Assembly (NCBI GenBank): GCA_949317995.1
Contig: OX439049.1
Coordinates: forward strand, 65,089,247 to 65,153,246
DNA: 64,000 nt
From: Acholoe squamosa
Lineage: Eukaryota; Annelida; Polychaeta; Phyllodocida; Polynoidae
Reading direction: 5' to 3'
Shown here: in pieces, positions 32,144 to 45,130 of the stretch
Position numbering within the stretch: the first letter of the stretch is position 1
Layout of the letters: the number at the start of each line of letters is the position of its first letter
The notes under the pieces: model-generated
The model's database searches: none
Seen by the model: the letters and a program-made list of their open reading frames with translations, nothing else
Told to the model about the DNA's origin: nothing
Program-made: the position numbers and the translations under genes

Positions 32144-32835
32144 ATGTCCTCCTACATTCTGTCTGTTATTGTAGCTGCTGTACTGGTAGCTTCTTATGCT
32201 GAGGCTGGTGTGGCGCCTAGTATTATCGGTGGGACGGATGTTACAGATAATGATATTGACAAAGTGAAATGCCAGTGTTCCCTGAAGGACTTCTATGGGC
32301 ACTTCTGTGGTGCATGCCTTATAGGTGCCAACACCGCCGTCACTGCACTGAGAATCTGGCAGGGTCCAAAACTCGTTAGTGCAATCAACTTAACGACAAG
32401 TCTATTTTGTCCTACACAAAAACACTGACAAGGGAATGGGTGGGTCCCAAAAAGACAGTGAAATTTATAATTATTGAACATTCTCAAATCATAAACCATC
32501 TTGAAAGAGCATTGGGGTGAATGGTCCAAAGTTTGAAAGCACTATATTTTAGAAACAGTATTGATAAGCACAAGTTTCATCTAATGACTGATTAGATGGT
32601 AATTTATAAGTGCCGGTTGCTATATGAGCTACAACAGTAAAATTTCACAGTCAGAATACAATGTCTTTATGAATAAAACATTGCTCAAATTTAAAATCAC
32701 AAAAAGGTATTGTTCTTATTCCTCTTTTGTGTTTTACTGTGTCTCAATATTGTAACCTATTTCATTGGGGTTTCCAGGCAGGTTCCAACACAGTTCAAAA
32801 TCCATTGTGGTACTACAAAGCTAACGGACCCAGGA

Positions 32836-33901
32836 GAGGTTAGAACGCTGACTGAGATCAATAAGGTTGGTGAATTTAGAGGTTAGAACGCTGACTGAGA
32901 TCAATAAGGTTGGTGAATTTAGAGGTTAGAATGCTGACTGAGATCAATAAGGTTGGTGAATTTAGAGGTTAGAACGCTGACTGAGATCAATAAAGTTGGT
33001 GAATTTAGAGGTTAGAACGCTGACTGAGATCAATAAGGTTGGTGAATTTAGAGGTTAGAACGCTGACTGAGATCAAGTTGGTGAATTTAGAGGTTAGAAC
33101 GCTGACTGGGATCAATAAGGTTGGTGAATTTAGAGGTTAGAATGCTGACTGAGATCAATAAGGTTGGTGAATTTAGAGGTTAGAACGCTGACTGAGATTA
33201 ATAAGGTTGGTGAATTTAGAGGTTAGAACGCTGACTGAGATCAATAAGGTTGGTGAATGTAGAGGTTAGAATGCTGACTGAGATCAATAAGGTTGGTGAA
33301 TTTAGAGGTTAGAACGCTGACTGAGATTAATAAGGTTGGTGAATTTAGAGGTTAGAACGCTGACTGAGATCAATAAGGTTGGTGAATGTAGAGGTTAGAA
33401 TGCTGACTGAGATCAATAAGGTTGGTGAATTTAGAGGTTAGAACGCTGACTGAGATTAATAAGGTTGGTGAATTTAGAGGTTAGAATGCTGACTGAGATC
33501 AATAAGGTTGGTGAATTTAGAGGTTAGAATGCTGACTGAGATCAATAAGGTTGGTGAATTTAGAGGTTAGAATGCTGACTGAGATCAATAAGGTTGGTGA
33601 ATTTAGAGGTTAGAACGCTGACTGAGATTAATAAGGTTGGTGAATTTAGAGGTTAGAACGCTGACTGAGATCAATAAGGTTGGTGAATTTAGAGGTTAGA
33701 ACACTGACTGAGATCAATAAGGTTGGTGAATTTAGAGGTTAGAACACTGACTGAGATCAATAAGGTTGGTGAATTTAGAGTTTAGAACGCTGACTGAGAT
33801 TAATAAGGTTGGTAAATTTAGAGGTTAGAACGCTGACTGAGATCAATAAGGTTGGTGAATTTACAGGTTAGAACGCTGACTGAGATCAAGTTGGTGAATT
33901 T
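32836..33901 (+). repeat. 43-bp exon-derived minisatellite, unit 2 (about 25 copies)
   Basis: Same unit as 10932-11481, expanded to about twice the copy number. The first copy is the real end of exon 2 (donor at 32866). Some copies are 37 bp. Copies differ by a few substitutions (AACGCT/AATGCT, GATCAAT/GATTAAT). Confidence 0.94.
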
Positions 33902-35986
33902 GACCGCTGTAAAACCTTGTGTGCTACGTCCGCATATAAGCTGCACCCTAAATCTTTAAGCCATTTGAGGCTCTTATGGTTTGTTCTATAGGATCAAAGC
34001 CCCTCACATAAGTCGCACCCCAGGGCCACTTAAGTTTTTATTGACATGGTGTGCTGCTTGCCCTGTGACTATGCTTACCCTTGTTGAGAGCGATTTTCCC
34101 CAAATGTGGGTCCCCAGAAACCATTAGATACTGTGTCTTTAGGCCCATTTTGAGCTTGTATGGCTGTAATGATATGTTGTAAACCAATGCTATTTTTCTG
34201 GCTATATTCAATAGAAAACAGTTTGTGCTATCAGGGAAATGGTAATTTACAATAATCCATCATGTATAGCTTGGGTTATGGTGTCTCAAATTTGAAAAAG
34301 TGGGAAAAGATGCTTCTGTTTTTTTTTATTTTATGGCACACTGTCAATTCACATTAGAGTATCTAAAACCCTAGCATCACAAGCATCAGTTCCACTATTT
34401 TAACCTAGTGTAGAGTGCACATTTTTCACCATACTTCTGGACTTTCACCTAATGTCATGTCCAAGACTTATATTTGAATCTCTCTTTCATAAATTTCAGA
34501 ACATATGGCACCATACACTATATGCCCTAACCAAGGGTTTCTCCAACTCCTCTTAAGATAAAAGATATAGCTGTGTCTTAATCACCAACCTATACACGGC
34601 CCTTTTCCCTGCACTGTGTTCCCATTATTCCCATTATGACCATATGAGGCGAGTAGTCTCTCCAAGATATCCTTGAATGACACAATCATAATCTTCACTC
34701 ATCATAATATACTTTGGTCATTGCTATTTACAAACAAAGTATAGAAAGTACGGCCAAACCCGGCTATATAATGTATAAGACATACACTTTATATGGAGAT
34801 CTCATTTCTATATATATATATTTATTCCAATTTTAGAATGCCTACTTGATCATTCTACTTGATTTGATTATTTAACATTTCTTCACCTAAATTCCGGAGC
34901 TGCCCTTGAAAAACTTAATTTTCTAATTACTTTATATAACCTTAACAAAATTGTCACGGTACATCTGCTCAGCTCAGAAGACCAAAAAATACCTATCTAG
35001 GCCATCCGGTTCCATTTTTATTGCTTGTTTTGTGTCATGTAACATCCGGTACCAAAATAATGAAATATGGAAATCATTGAAGTTGCTCTCAGTAATATTT
35101 ATAAGAATGTCCCATTATGCATAAAAAAACACATGAAATAGCAAGGCCAAAATGTTTATTATTGACTTAAATTACAGAATTGAACAAAATTTGAGTTATG
35201 CATGCACAGTAAACTGCCTCCTACGTGATGATAAAAGTACTGGCTGCTAAGTAACGTCCGGTACTTTTATCAGAATTATTTCACATAAGCTGCTCTCATA
35301 TGGAGACAAATGCTGTTAGACACACAATTTCTTCACCAAAGTAGGGGATAATAGGGCCTTTCATATGAGTAATAACAAAGATTTTGAAGCTTCACTTTTT
35401 CCATGTTTTATAAACAAATGAGATTTAGGTACCGGACATTACAAGTTACAGATTTCCATTTTGAAAGACACATCATGAAAAATTCTCACTTAGTAACATG
35501 TCTAAACCTCATGGAAATGATACCTATGCTCATATACAATACAAAAAATAACTTTGGGATACTCTATAGTGTTTTTATTCAATACAGGACACTTGTAAAA
35601 AATACAATAAGTATAAAAAGGAACAAATTTGGCTGTTTTTTCACTTTGGCAGGCTATAAGTCCTAAAGTTTTTTATGGATGACCACAAATTTACATTTTT
35701 CTCCAGAGCCATGAAAGTCCAAAATGACCCCAAAAACACAAAATCTACTGCTTTCTGGCGATCTGACCCACCTATCTTTTATTATTACCTCTAATCATTA
35801 GTATCTAAATAGAAAGTATGTTTGCCTTCTCATTTTAAAAGAAGCTTTCTATCATACCTTCATGGTTTCTTTATTTTCTATGGCCTTAGAGTTTACATTA
35901 TTCAGGTTCCTTTTTCTACCCTTAAAATCAGAAATCCGGTGGTTTTTGGCAGCCTGACCCAGGTACATCTTTGTTTTTACTTCCAG
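33902..35986 (+). other. Large intron of protease unit 2
   Basis: Matches 11482-13805 of unit 1. No coding signal. Ends in the same TTTTTACTTCCAG acceptor. The GTAACGTCCGGTAC copies are partly mutated here, the middle one intact. Confidence 0.6.
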
Positions 35987-36362
35987 CACCCAAACTACGG
36001 AGTAGGAAATGGTGCTTATCCCAATGATATTGCTCTGGTAAAATGGACTGTGGCCATGCCCGAACCTGCTACCATGGTCATTCCCCTCAACACAGAAGTC
36101 GATGCTGCTAATCTTGACAACTGCTACATCACGGGCTGGGGAAAATACAAATGCAAGTATCACACATAAACATTGCTTTCTATCTCATACACTGAAAATA
36201 AAAATGGACAGCAGAATCCTTGTCCCAAAGATGCCAGAAATCCGTTGGTATTTTCACAGAGATTCCTTGTACCACCGCGTACTACCAACCAGGGCTTTTT
36301 GTAAAAGCTATACTGGCAGCAGGTCGATATTCCTTATCGATTAGAGGAAAACAAGGATATGA

Positions 36363-36421
<59 letters not shown>
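36363..36421. repeat. (AC)n(AT)n compound microsatellite, unit 2
   Basis: Shorter version of 14182-14262 in the matching intron. Confidence 0.96.
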
Positions 36422-36424
<3 letters not shown>

Positions 36425-37563
36425 TCAGTAGGGATGTTACATTTAAATTTGCCATGTCTTTTCATTGCAGTGAACCGGCGGGGTCGGCCTCGTCGCAAAC
36501 TCCCAAACATATTGCAAATAGCTAGCACTGATGTTCTCAGTGATTGTCAGCGCTGGGGATCAAATTACAACCCTACTGTTCATGTCTGTGTACAGGAGTC
36601 AGGAACGGGAGCATGCAGTGTTTGTATTGATATATTGAAATACATATTCATCAAAAATTTCCTAAAGGCACTTCAAGGTCCTTTGTTGAAAACTTTTTTT
36701 GCCCTAAAAATTATCAGAATCTAAGCTTTCAACAAAAGCAGTAGTTCTATGAGGTGCATTGCTCTAAATATGAACTTTGGTAATAATGATTCATATCAAC
36801 TCTTTCTATGATCTTAGAAGACAACTTTGTGAGCTGAAGAAACCATTCTGAGCAAAACCCACATAGAACACAAGTTGGTATTTTGATATAAAAAAAACAA
36901 AACAACAACAACAACAACAAAATTATCTTCATTCTCCAACTGAATGATTTTGATAGTTCCATTGGGTCACTAAGTTGTCTTTAATATATCAGATTGTGGA
37001 ATGATACAATTGATTCTGTCTGATTTAACACCAATTCTTACCATGGTCTTGTCCATTGTGAATCAGGGTGACAGTGGTGGGCCACTGGTTTGTGAGGTGA
37101 ATGGTGGCTACAAACTGGTTGGAGTAACTTCATGGGGACATAGACGTTGTGACACAAGCTACCCGTCAGTTTACACCAGAGTTTCTTCATACATCAATTG
37201 GATTAACAACAACCAGTAGTTCTCTACACACCTCTACTGAAGCTGGATGGCGGCCTTTCAAAAACTAGTTTACTGCACATAATTATTTCTGCGCAGCTCT
37301 ACATTGATTATATATGTTTATCTCACGATTTTGGCTTGGACAGTGCTTTTTTTTGTTATAACCCCGGTGCATTATCAGGCCATAACCCTACTCCAACACC
37401 TTTTGGACATCTTCAAGAAGCCTTTGGTTAGAATCTGGACATGTTAATAAATTGGAAAAGTATACAAGTCAACCTCGCCATACATTTCAGTTCAAACCGT
37501 TCAGGGTTCTATGGGAATCGTTCCCCGGGCGTTCTGGCAATAGACAGACTCTCTGTCCACTAC

Positions 37564-40500
37564 TTTTTTTTTTGAACAGATTTAAACTTTATTTGGTCTA
37601 GAGGTACATACACCATGTAGACATAGGCATGCAGTGTATTCATCATTATGTATTAGAGATATTGCATCTATATAAGTTGGCCTAAGTACATACATTTATA
37701 TATTACAAGATTACCCATTATTATAAGGTAATTCATTTTTATAATAACATGACCAAACAGTTAATGACCAGATCGTCATTTTATAAATGTTGTTATGATC
37801 TGACCATTTAAATCATTACCGGTATTCATAAATTATAAGATATAATAACAATTTTTTAACAATTTGGGGCATATAATAGATTTCATTTTTTTTTTTACAA
37901 CATGCACTGCTAAAGTCTAATAATAAATAACATTATGCAATCTCTGACAAAGTCGAAACCAACAATCACAAGTAGTCTTTTATATGGACCGTTACTATTG
38001 CACATTTTAGGGTAGGTTTAACTCTAAACATTCATTGGTACAATATTCATATACATTTTACAATATATATTATATATCAATAGATTCTAACATACATTTC
38101 TTTGATAAGGCTTTAAATTTATCTTTGTCCCTAATATTCCTGATTTCATTATCTAGATTATTCCACGTCTGGGCACATAAACATTCAGGAGATTTCGTAT
38201 AGGCTATACAGTTTATTTTCATATAATTTAATACAGGAGCACTAGAAAATCTTGTAATCGTTACAGTTGGTTTAATATATTCTTCTATTGTTGACCTTTT
38301 ATGAGCAAATATTTTTATATGATGTAATCTTCTAGCCTCAAGTTTGGGGCTCTCAGTATCTCTGTGTACAAGATCTGTTGGAGTCAATACGTGTACATCT
38401 AAACAGGTTTTTAAACACTTATTTTGCAATCTCTGAAGAACTTGTAATAGCTCAGCATTAGCTCCATTATATAGTATATCACAGTAGTCGATAATTGGTA
38501 TTATATGCATTTTATACATTCTTATTCTAGCTGCAGTTGATAGATATTTTCTAGTTTTATATAATATTAATGATTTAAACCGAACACTCTTAATAACATT
38601 TCTCACATACATATTAAAGTTCATTTCTTGATCCAAGGTGACCCCTAGATATTTGTACGATTGAACATTCATTAAAGTTTTACCATTTAGAACAATATTT
38701 GGTTTCTGTATTTTTTTCAACTTAGCTGCTGGGGCAAAGGTCATAATTTTTGTCTTGGATTCATTCATTGTAAGTTTGTTAGCTGAGGACCAGAGAGAAA
38801 AAGAATTTAGTGCATTTGAGAGTTCATTTGTTAATACCTTGAGATTTTTTCCTGATACATACAGTACAGAGTCATCCGCCTATAACAAAGTTTTATGAAC
38901 ATCGTTGTCAGAAATGCAGTCGTTAATATACAATAAAAAGAACAAAGGACCCAAAATTGAGCCCTGCGCTACGCCACATGTTAGATTTACTTTATCAGAA
39001 CGTATATGGTTGGCTATAGAACATTGCTGTCTCCTTGATAAATAATTCTCTATTAAGGTTAAATTTCTATTTCTGACTCCGTATTGTTCTAATTTCTTTA
39101 ATAATATCAAATGATTAACCGAATCAAAGGCTTTTTTTATATCAATAAAGGCAGCCATTGTTATATTACCTTCATTTCTATTTTTTAATACATCATCAAC
39201 TAGTACAGAAATAGAGTCTAGTGTAGATTTACATTTCTGGTATCCACCTTGATTTTTCGATAAAATATCAAATCTTTCTAAATGTTCACTCAGTTTGTTG
39301 TGTATGAGTCTTTCTAGAATTTTTCCCGGTACTGGTAGGACACTTATCGGTCTAAGGTTAGAGCCATTGGATGGGTCCCCTCCTTTGGGGAGAGGAGTCA
39401 CCGTAGCAATTTTCCAACTATCTGGGATTTGGCCTGTGTTCGTGATCAAATTAATGATTTTTATGAATTTTTGAGGAAACTTTAACATAGTTTTTTTAAA
39501 TATTTCAGTAGATAAATAGTCAATGGCAGATGACTTGGATGTGTCTATATCAGATAAACTTTTCATGATTTCTTCATCTGTAAAGTTCATCTTAGGCATA
39601 TCCACCTCACATCTCGTACCCTTAAAGTTAAATATGGTTTGATGTTGTTCCGCCAATCTAGGACCAATTTCTGCGAAAAAATTATTTATATAAGTAGAAG
39701 TATCATTAATTGAAATTACATGGCCATTCTCGTCAGTTAACATGATCGATTTACTATTGCCTTTTTTTGAAGGTAAAATATCCTTCATAGTGCTCCAAAA
39801 TTTCTTAGAATCTTTCTTAAATACCTCAGATAGATTGGAATAATAAGTTTCTTTAGCCAATTCAATGTCTCTATTTACCTGGTTTCTACTCTCCCTAGCT
39901 CTGTGCCACGATATAATATCCATGTTTTTTTCTGGCTAATTTTAATAATGCATTTTTGTCGTTGATCTTTTCAAGCAGCTCATTAGACATCCATGGGCTA
40001 GGTTTGTCTACAACTTTGAAGCTTTTAACCAGACATTGTAGGTCTAACATCCTCTTGATCATGTTTTCCAGTATGGACCAACAAACATTAGGATCATTTG
40101 ATTCATTGAAATAATCCCAGTTACAGTTTTCTAAGTCTAAATAAAAATTTTCTAAATTAAGTTTATTATATGATCTTCCAAGAAAGGTTCTAAAATTTTT
40201 CTTTGTATGTATTTGGGCTTTTAAGATATGTACCGGTAGATGGTCAGACAGGTGTATGTTCAATGGACCACTAGAGGTAATAGTATCGCAGTTTGAAAAG
40301 ATCAAGTCTATACACGTGTTGGTACCTGATGTGGTTGTGACCTCGTTAACAAGTTGTACCAGGTGAAAATGATCAAAGGTTTCTATAAGAAGCTGTTTGT
40401 CTGGGGTGTTGGCTAATACATTTACATTGAAATCCCCAAGGATGAAAATATCATATCCATCCAGATCATCTATTTGTAGCAGTAGGGCTCGCATAGTGTT

Positions 40501-40566
40501 ACAAAATTCCATAAGATTTCCCGAAGGTGGTCTGTAGATATTACATACAATACATTTTTTATTTGA
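37564..40566 (-). mobile_element. 5'-truncated LINE, present only in unit 2
   Basis: Unit 1 is continuous at the matching site (about 15396). The T-run at 37564-37573 is the poly(A) end. The minus-strand frames carry endonuclease (from about 40566), reverse transcriptase and the C-terminal region. About 12 bases of target (the TCCACACAGAAC of unit 1) are missing. Same family as the broken element at 58150-60419 and different from the LINE in unit 1. Confidence 0.9.
38070..39923 (-). pseudogene. LINE reverse transcriptase, stop codon at the catalytic box
   Basis: RT motifs: RPISVLPVPGKILERLI, NQGGYQKCKSTLDS, AAFIDIKKAFDSVNH, CGVAQGSILGPLFFLLYIND. The codon for the Tyr of YADD is TAG (38880-38882), so the frame stops and resumes at ADD. 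Downstream come MNESKTKIMTF and YKYLGVTLD, the usual thumb region, to 38070. The related element at 58150-60419 has an intact LLYADDSVLY at this point. Confidence 0.9.
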
Positions 40567-40620
40567 ATGGTAGTAGAATCCAATGCAAGTGGATGCACGC
40601 TTATTTAACATAGAATCCAA
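39895..40620 (-). pseudogene. LINE endonuclease, N-terminally truncated
   Basis: CIVCNIYRPPSGN, DIFILGDFNVNV, CIDLIFSNCD and IHLSDHLPVHI are endonuclease motifs. The first ~18 residues of the frame (40567-40620) come from flanking host DNA, showing 5' truncation of the element. A frameshift near 39925 separates it from the reverse transcriptase. Confidence 0.88.
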
Positions 40621-42909
40621 TGGTGGCAGGTGGAGTTATTAACAGGAAACATCCTAAGATATCCTAGATGAATACACCATGCCTAATTACTCATGACATT
40701 CAAAGTAGATAAGAATCCATTGATTTTTCATAGCTATACGTATCGGCACCCGCCATTGCGGCTTGCTGATCTTTGACCCCGTAACTGTGTCAGGCGCCAA
40801 CTTCCAGTCTAATTCAGTGTTAACACGCCCCGGCATGGCTACTCGCTTTGACTTTTATAAAGAAAACTGTACAACAGCCAAAAAGAAAATGGAGACCAAA
40901 TGGACCGATGAGAGCTAGATTGGTGCTCTTAGGCAATCTTACAGGGCTGGTGAGAGCAAGATTGGTGCTCTTAGGTGATCTTACAGGGATTATCAGACCA
41001 TGAGTACCCAGATTCTTGGTCCCATTCATGATCCCACTCAATTCTTGATCTTATCTGTAATCTCATCTTTTTTTACATTCAGTGTGTAGGATTAAGTTTA
41101 CCTGGGAGCACCAAGCAATGCCGCCACAGAGTTCCTAAATTCATTTTGCATGCATGATAAAGGTTTGAGTAACAAACCCCTGATGTGGGATGAGCTCGAA
41201 CATTATGTACAAGAGACAGGTATGGCAGTCCCGAACAAGTGTCGTCTAGCTAACGTTTTTTGAGCATATTTACTACTTTTACTGCATAGTAGTGAGTCAA
41301 AGGATGAATAATTCATTAGATATAGGTTTGTAAAATTAATGGTAATAAAAAATAAATAAACAAGATTTGATATGAAATCTTTGTAGAGTTTGCACTAACA
41401 TGGATTTGGCTACCGAGGATGAAAATGGGCTATTCTAGGTATCATGGGTATCTCAAAAATGAGAGCCACCAGCAAAAAGTGAATGTTAATTTTAAATTCC
41501 CCAGGTCAAAATGCATAGGAATTAGTGGGTTTAAGCTCAGATTTTTTCGAAAAATGAAATTTTGTTGTACAGTGGAATTTGTTGGTATTTCGCCTCTATA
41601 CAGATCAGAATGGCACTAAAACATGTTGAGAATAACCTTTGGTTCTGTATACTAAAGGGTATTTAGGTTAGAAGCTTAATATCAAAACATTTCAATGTAA
41701 CAACTTGATTATTCACATTCTTGGGCCCTTGGCCAACAAGTCGGGGAATATGGACAAGAAAGCACAAGACGACTTCCGCTGACAACAACATATGGCGAAA
41801 CGAGGAATCAATTTCTATCAAAACGCCATAGAAAATGTCTTCTCCTGCCTTTATTTGAGGGTTATTAGGTAAGAAACTAATATTAAATGGAGGAATCTAT
41901 GAGATAAACGACTTAATCTATGTTATGAGACAGCATACATGGGTTTATGGGTCAATAATCCATGACCACTTCACGGTCGTGGATTATTGAACCCACTATA
42001 CACAGTTATACTAAAACATGTTCCAGTGAGTATGTAGGTTGTACATGTATGATATACACCCACCCTGTGTATCAGACTGTGTCACTTTGAATACTTATAC
42101 GTCATAACCTGCGCTCAACTAATTACACTCAGTAGGAATGTTGACTGTAAATATGTTTACATGTGACAAAAGGTGCATTTTTTTTTAACGAGAAGATTAG
42201 TCATATCTCTATACATTAATTATAATTAATGCAATATAAGATGATTATGGATGTGCAAGTTGACTTTAGGGCCAGATAAAAGCATGAGCTTTGCCTCGTG
42301 CTTTTATCTGGCCCAAAAGTCAACGAGTGCATCCATAATCATCACACATTACATTTATACCATGGTTTGCATCTTTAGGATGCATTAGAATGCATCAGAA
42401 TGGATTTTGCATTCACTGACATACAAACATAAACATGTTATCCATAGGGTTCCAGACATAAGACTCATCTAACCCAGCACCATTGTCCAGCCCCTTGGCC
42501 TGATGGATAACATGAAGCACTTTGCATCAGAAGATCGTTGGTTCTAATCACACCCATGCTGAGCTTTCCCTGTATGAACCACTGTCAAAGCTAAACCTGA
42601 GCTGATGTCACATATAAAAATAGTATAGAAAAAGAACACAGTCGATATTCAAGTGACAACTCAGTGCCTCTATCCTGTGATAAAAGCACTCAGATAATCC
42701 AGTTTGGGCACCCAAAATTGTTCGGAAATGTGATAACCGTGGTATAGATATTACGTTACCTCTAACCATGATGAGTCCAATGCCTATTCTTAATATAGGG
42801 AACCCAAAGAGGTATGTTATAGGAATAGAGTATGTACAAAGGTTGCCGCACCTGTGGTGTCTTTTACAAGAAGTTTCTGAAAGGCTACACCTTGTTTCCC
42901 TTCAAACTC
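40567..42909. other. Noncoding 3' flank of protease unit 2
   Basis: Matches 15410-17731. No coding signal. Contains the decayed hairpin (41954-41988) and foldback element 42228-42355. Confidence 0.6.
42228..42355. mobile_element. Foldback MITE-like element, unit 2 copy
   Basis: Counterpart of 17043-17170 with a better-paired outer arm (AAGTTGACTTT with AAAGTCAACG). Confidence 0.85.
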
Positions 42910-43304
42910 ACAACAGTTGTCTGGTGAATCTGGGTCAGCTGCATGTGGAGCTCAGTTTCCACATGGCCTTGGAAAAGACTACAGCTGTCCTGCTGTACAA
43001 TGCCATGACTACATCATTCACCATGGCCTTTAATGCAGTGAACATTTGTTCATATGGATCAGATTAGAGTACTGTAGATTATTCCACGACTTTTGTGATT
43101 TTGGGTGCTTTTTCAGGATATTCCCGTTCTGATACCTGTCGTTATTCCACGACTTTTGTGATTCTGGGTGCTTTTTCTGGATATTCCCATGCACATACCT
43201 CCAGATATTGCACACCCTGAAGACTGTAACATCAATTTTGAGAGGCGTGCGGTTATCCATGGATAACCTGCATGCCTCTCATGTCCTTACATATCATATG
43301 TTAC

Positions 43305-43424
43305 ATGTTAAAACCCACGAAATTTTCAAGGCCAGGGCAGGGCTTGAACCTGTAGCATCAGATCCCTAGACCAACTCCCTATGCAGTGTGCCACAGGGAC
43401 TGACGAGAAGTGGTTGGCTAGAAT
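43305..43424 (-). mobile_element. tRNA-derived SINE-like segment, unit 2
   Basis: Counterpart of 22005-22125: minus-strand A-box-like GTGGCACACTGC and B-box-like GGTTCAAGCCC. Confidence 0.5.
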
Positions 43425-43537
43425 AAAACCAAACCTAAGCAAACCTAGTTGGGCGCCGAGGTGTGTGTACCGATCGTGTATACATAACCACGGGATGCAT
43501 TCAAACAATACCAAGCCGAGACGGCCGCTGAAGGAGG

Positions 43538-43622
43538 AGACGCGGTGGTCTAGGGGTTAGCATTTTGCGCTCAGCCGTCTGAGGTAGGCAGGTCGAGTCC
43601 CGGTCGGGGCGCATTTTTTTTT
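43538..43622 (+). mobile_element. tRNA-like Pol III unit with T9 terminator
   Basis: GGTGGTCTAGGGGTTAGC is a good A-box/D-arm and GGTCGAGTCCC (43591-43601) a good B-box, 40 bases apart. They are followed by GGGGCGCA and a run of nine T, the Pol III stop. Absent from unit 1. More likely a SINE or tRNA-derived sequence than a functional tRNA, as a full cloverleaf could not be drawn. Confidence 0.5.
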
Positions 43623-43945
43623 TGCCGTTTGCGCAGTCATTGTCCGCTGCCGGGCGAGGAGGTGTATCATACACAAACCTAACCGTGAGACGCATCTTTT
43701 TTTCGCCGTGTGTATACAAACACTACTTTTCGCCGTGTGCCGCTGCCATAACCGCGAGACGCATTCAAAGCAAGCCAAGCCTAGACCGGGGCTGTCGCTG
43801 TCCGCTCCCGAGCGCCGAGGTGTATGTACCAATCGTGTACACACAATGGCTGGCTTTGAGTCCCGGGGAGGGGGAATAATTTTTGTTTTCAACTTGAATT
43901 TTTTGTATTTTATTGATTATCTATTGGTTTCGTGGAATAAAATAA

Positions 43946-44063
43946 GTAGTCAATGGATAATTCATGACTTGTGTGTGTTAGCAAAGGCTAATTACATTCA
44001 GGCTATGCCCTCATGTAATTATCCTTCACTAACACACACGCATCATGAATTATCCATTGATTA
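43946..44063. mobile_element. 118-bp foldback element, unit 2 only
   Basis: GTCAATGGATAATTCATGA pairs with TCATGAATTATCCATTGAT; inner GTGTGTGTTAG pairs with CTAACACACAC; TAATTACAT pairs with ATGTAATTA. Nearly complete hairpin. Confidence 0.88.
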
Positions 44064-44105
44064 CTTGTTCAATATTGCATGTTATGATGCATGTTTGAAA
44101 GGAGT

Positions 44106-44159
44106 GCTGATATCATGGATATCAACACTTCTGGGAGTGCCGATATCCATGATATCAGC
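44106..44159. repeat. Perfect 18-bp inverted repeat
   Basis: GCTGATATCATGGATATC (44106-44123) and its exact reverse complement (44142-44159), separated by 18 bases. Probably the remains of another foldback element. Confidence 0.9.
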
Positions 44160-44197
44160 AATCCTTACATGTCCTTACATGTCATATGTTACATGTG

Positions 44198-44430
44198 TAG
44201 GGGCAGTAATTCCCTGTACCTGGTGGAGATAGCGAGTGGTCCGCCCTCGCTAGGGGGATCTCTACAGAGCTTGTGTATACATAACCACGGGATGCATTCA
44301 AACAATGCCAAGCCGAGATAGGAAGGAATGTAGGGGCAGTAATTCCCTGTAGTTGGTGGAGATACCGAGTGGTCCCACCTCACTAGGGGGATCTCTACAG
44401 AGCTCAGTACCAGGTAATCACTGCCCCCTA
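44198..44430. mobile_element. Foldback MITE, copies C (right end lost) and D
   Basis: Copy C (44198-44271) breaks off at TACAGAGCT and continues into TGTGTATACATAACCACGGG, a sequence also seen at 43476-43500. Copy D is 44331-44430. Together they equal copies A and B of unit 1 with about 420 bp in between lost. Confidence 0.75.
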
Positions 44431-45009
44431 GTGTGTGTATCATTTAAAACGATGTACTTGTTACATATTTAATATAATAGTTGTTCTTCGAACTACTGTT
44501 GTATAATTTACCTAAACTTACCCTCAAAGTCAAAACTGTATCTCACTTCAAAGTAGTATATTTACTACTAAGGTTTGTTAACTTCATAGTGTTACATACT
44601 TTATGTGTTTTTATACCCTAGTCATAGCCGATGGGGGTAGTGTAGGGGCTCGTGGAGCATCTTATATGGTTTTAGCTCCCTATTCGGGAGGGCAGGTCAG
44701 TCGGTGTGGTTACCACCGGTAGGACCACAGGTCGCTTCGATCTCTGGCCACTATGAGGTGGTGGCAGCACTGGTCGTCGCTGCTCCAGTCCCTACCTGGG
44801 ACCGCGTAGGGAATTCAGTCGGCTTCTGGCTACGGCCAGAGCAAGACCTGTTGAGCACCGAGCAATCCTTGTAGCACCACTTCGAACTCATGTGATTCAT
44901 GAATAAACATGTGCTGTTTGCACTAACCCGAGCTAACTTGTCTGGTTTTGCTTGATATTAACATATCTCAAACCCAACCGAAGTTATATAAGAACTCGAA
45001 CCATTACAC

Positions 45010-45130
45010 ATGTTAAAACCTACAAGAGTTCTATTGCCAAGGGCAGGGGTCGAATCCATAACCTCCTGGTTGGAAGACCAACTCCCTATGTATTGCGCCA
45101 CAGGGAATGACGAGTAGTGGTTGGCTAGAA
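45010..45130 (-). mobile_element. tRNA-derived SINE-like segment with complete boxes
   Basis: Minus strand: TTCCCTGTGGCGCAATACAT, GGGAGTTGGTCTTCCAACCA, then GGATTCGACCCC about 45 bases on. These give tRNA-like A and B boxes. This is the best-preserved of four relatives in the window. Confidence 0.55.

Larger units (their letters stand above)
32144..37219 (+). pseudogene. Secreted chymotrypsin-family (S1A) serine protease, unit 2, His deleted
   Basis: Exon 1 from the ATG at 32144 encodes a signal peptide, PSIIGGTDV and CQCSLKDFYGHFCGACLIG, then reaches NTAVTAL where the catalytic HC should follow. Instead the sequence jumps to unrelated RIWQG and stops at 32428. Exon 2 is 32778-32865 with a CAG acceptor; exon 3 is 35987-36156 (HPNYGVGNGAYPND, catalytic Asp); a later exon is 36471-36619; the last exon is 37067-37219 (GDSGGPLVC, catalytic Ser). 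The encoded parts are nearly identical to unit 1, so the two are recent duplicates. Loss of His57 would abolish catalysis. Either both are pseudogenes or a His-bearing alternative exon exists that I did not find. Confidence 0.8.
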
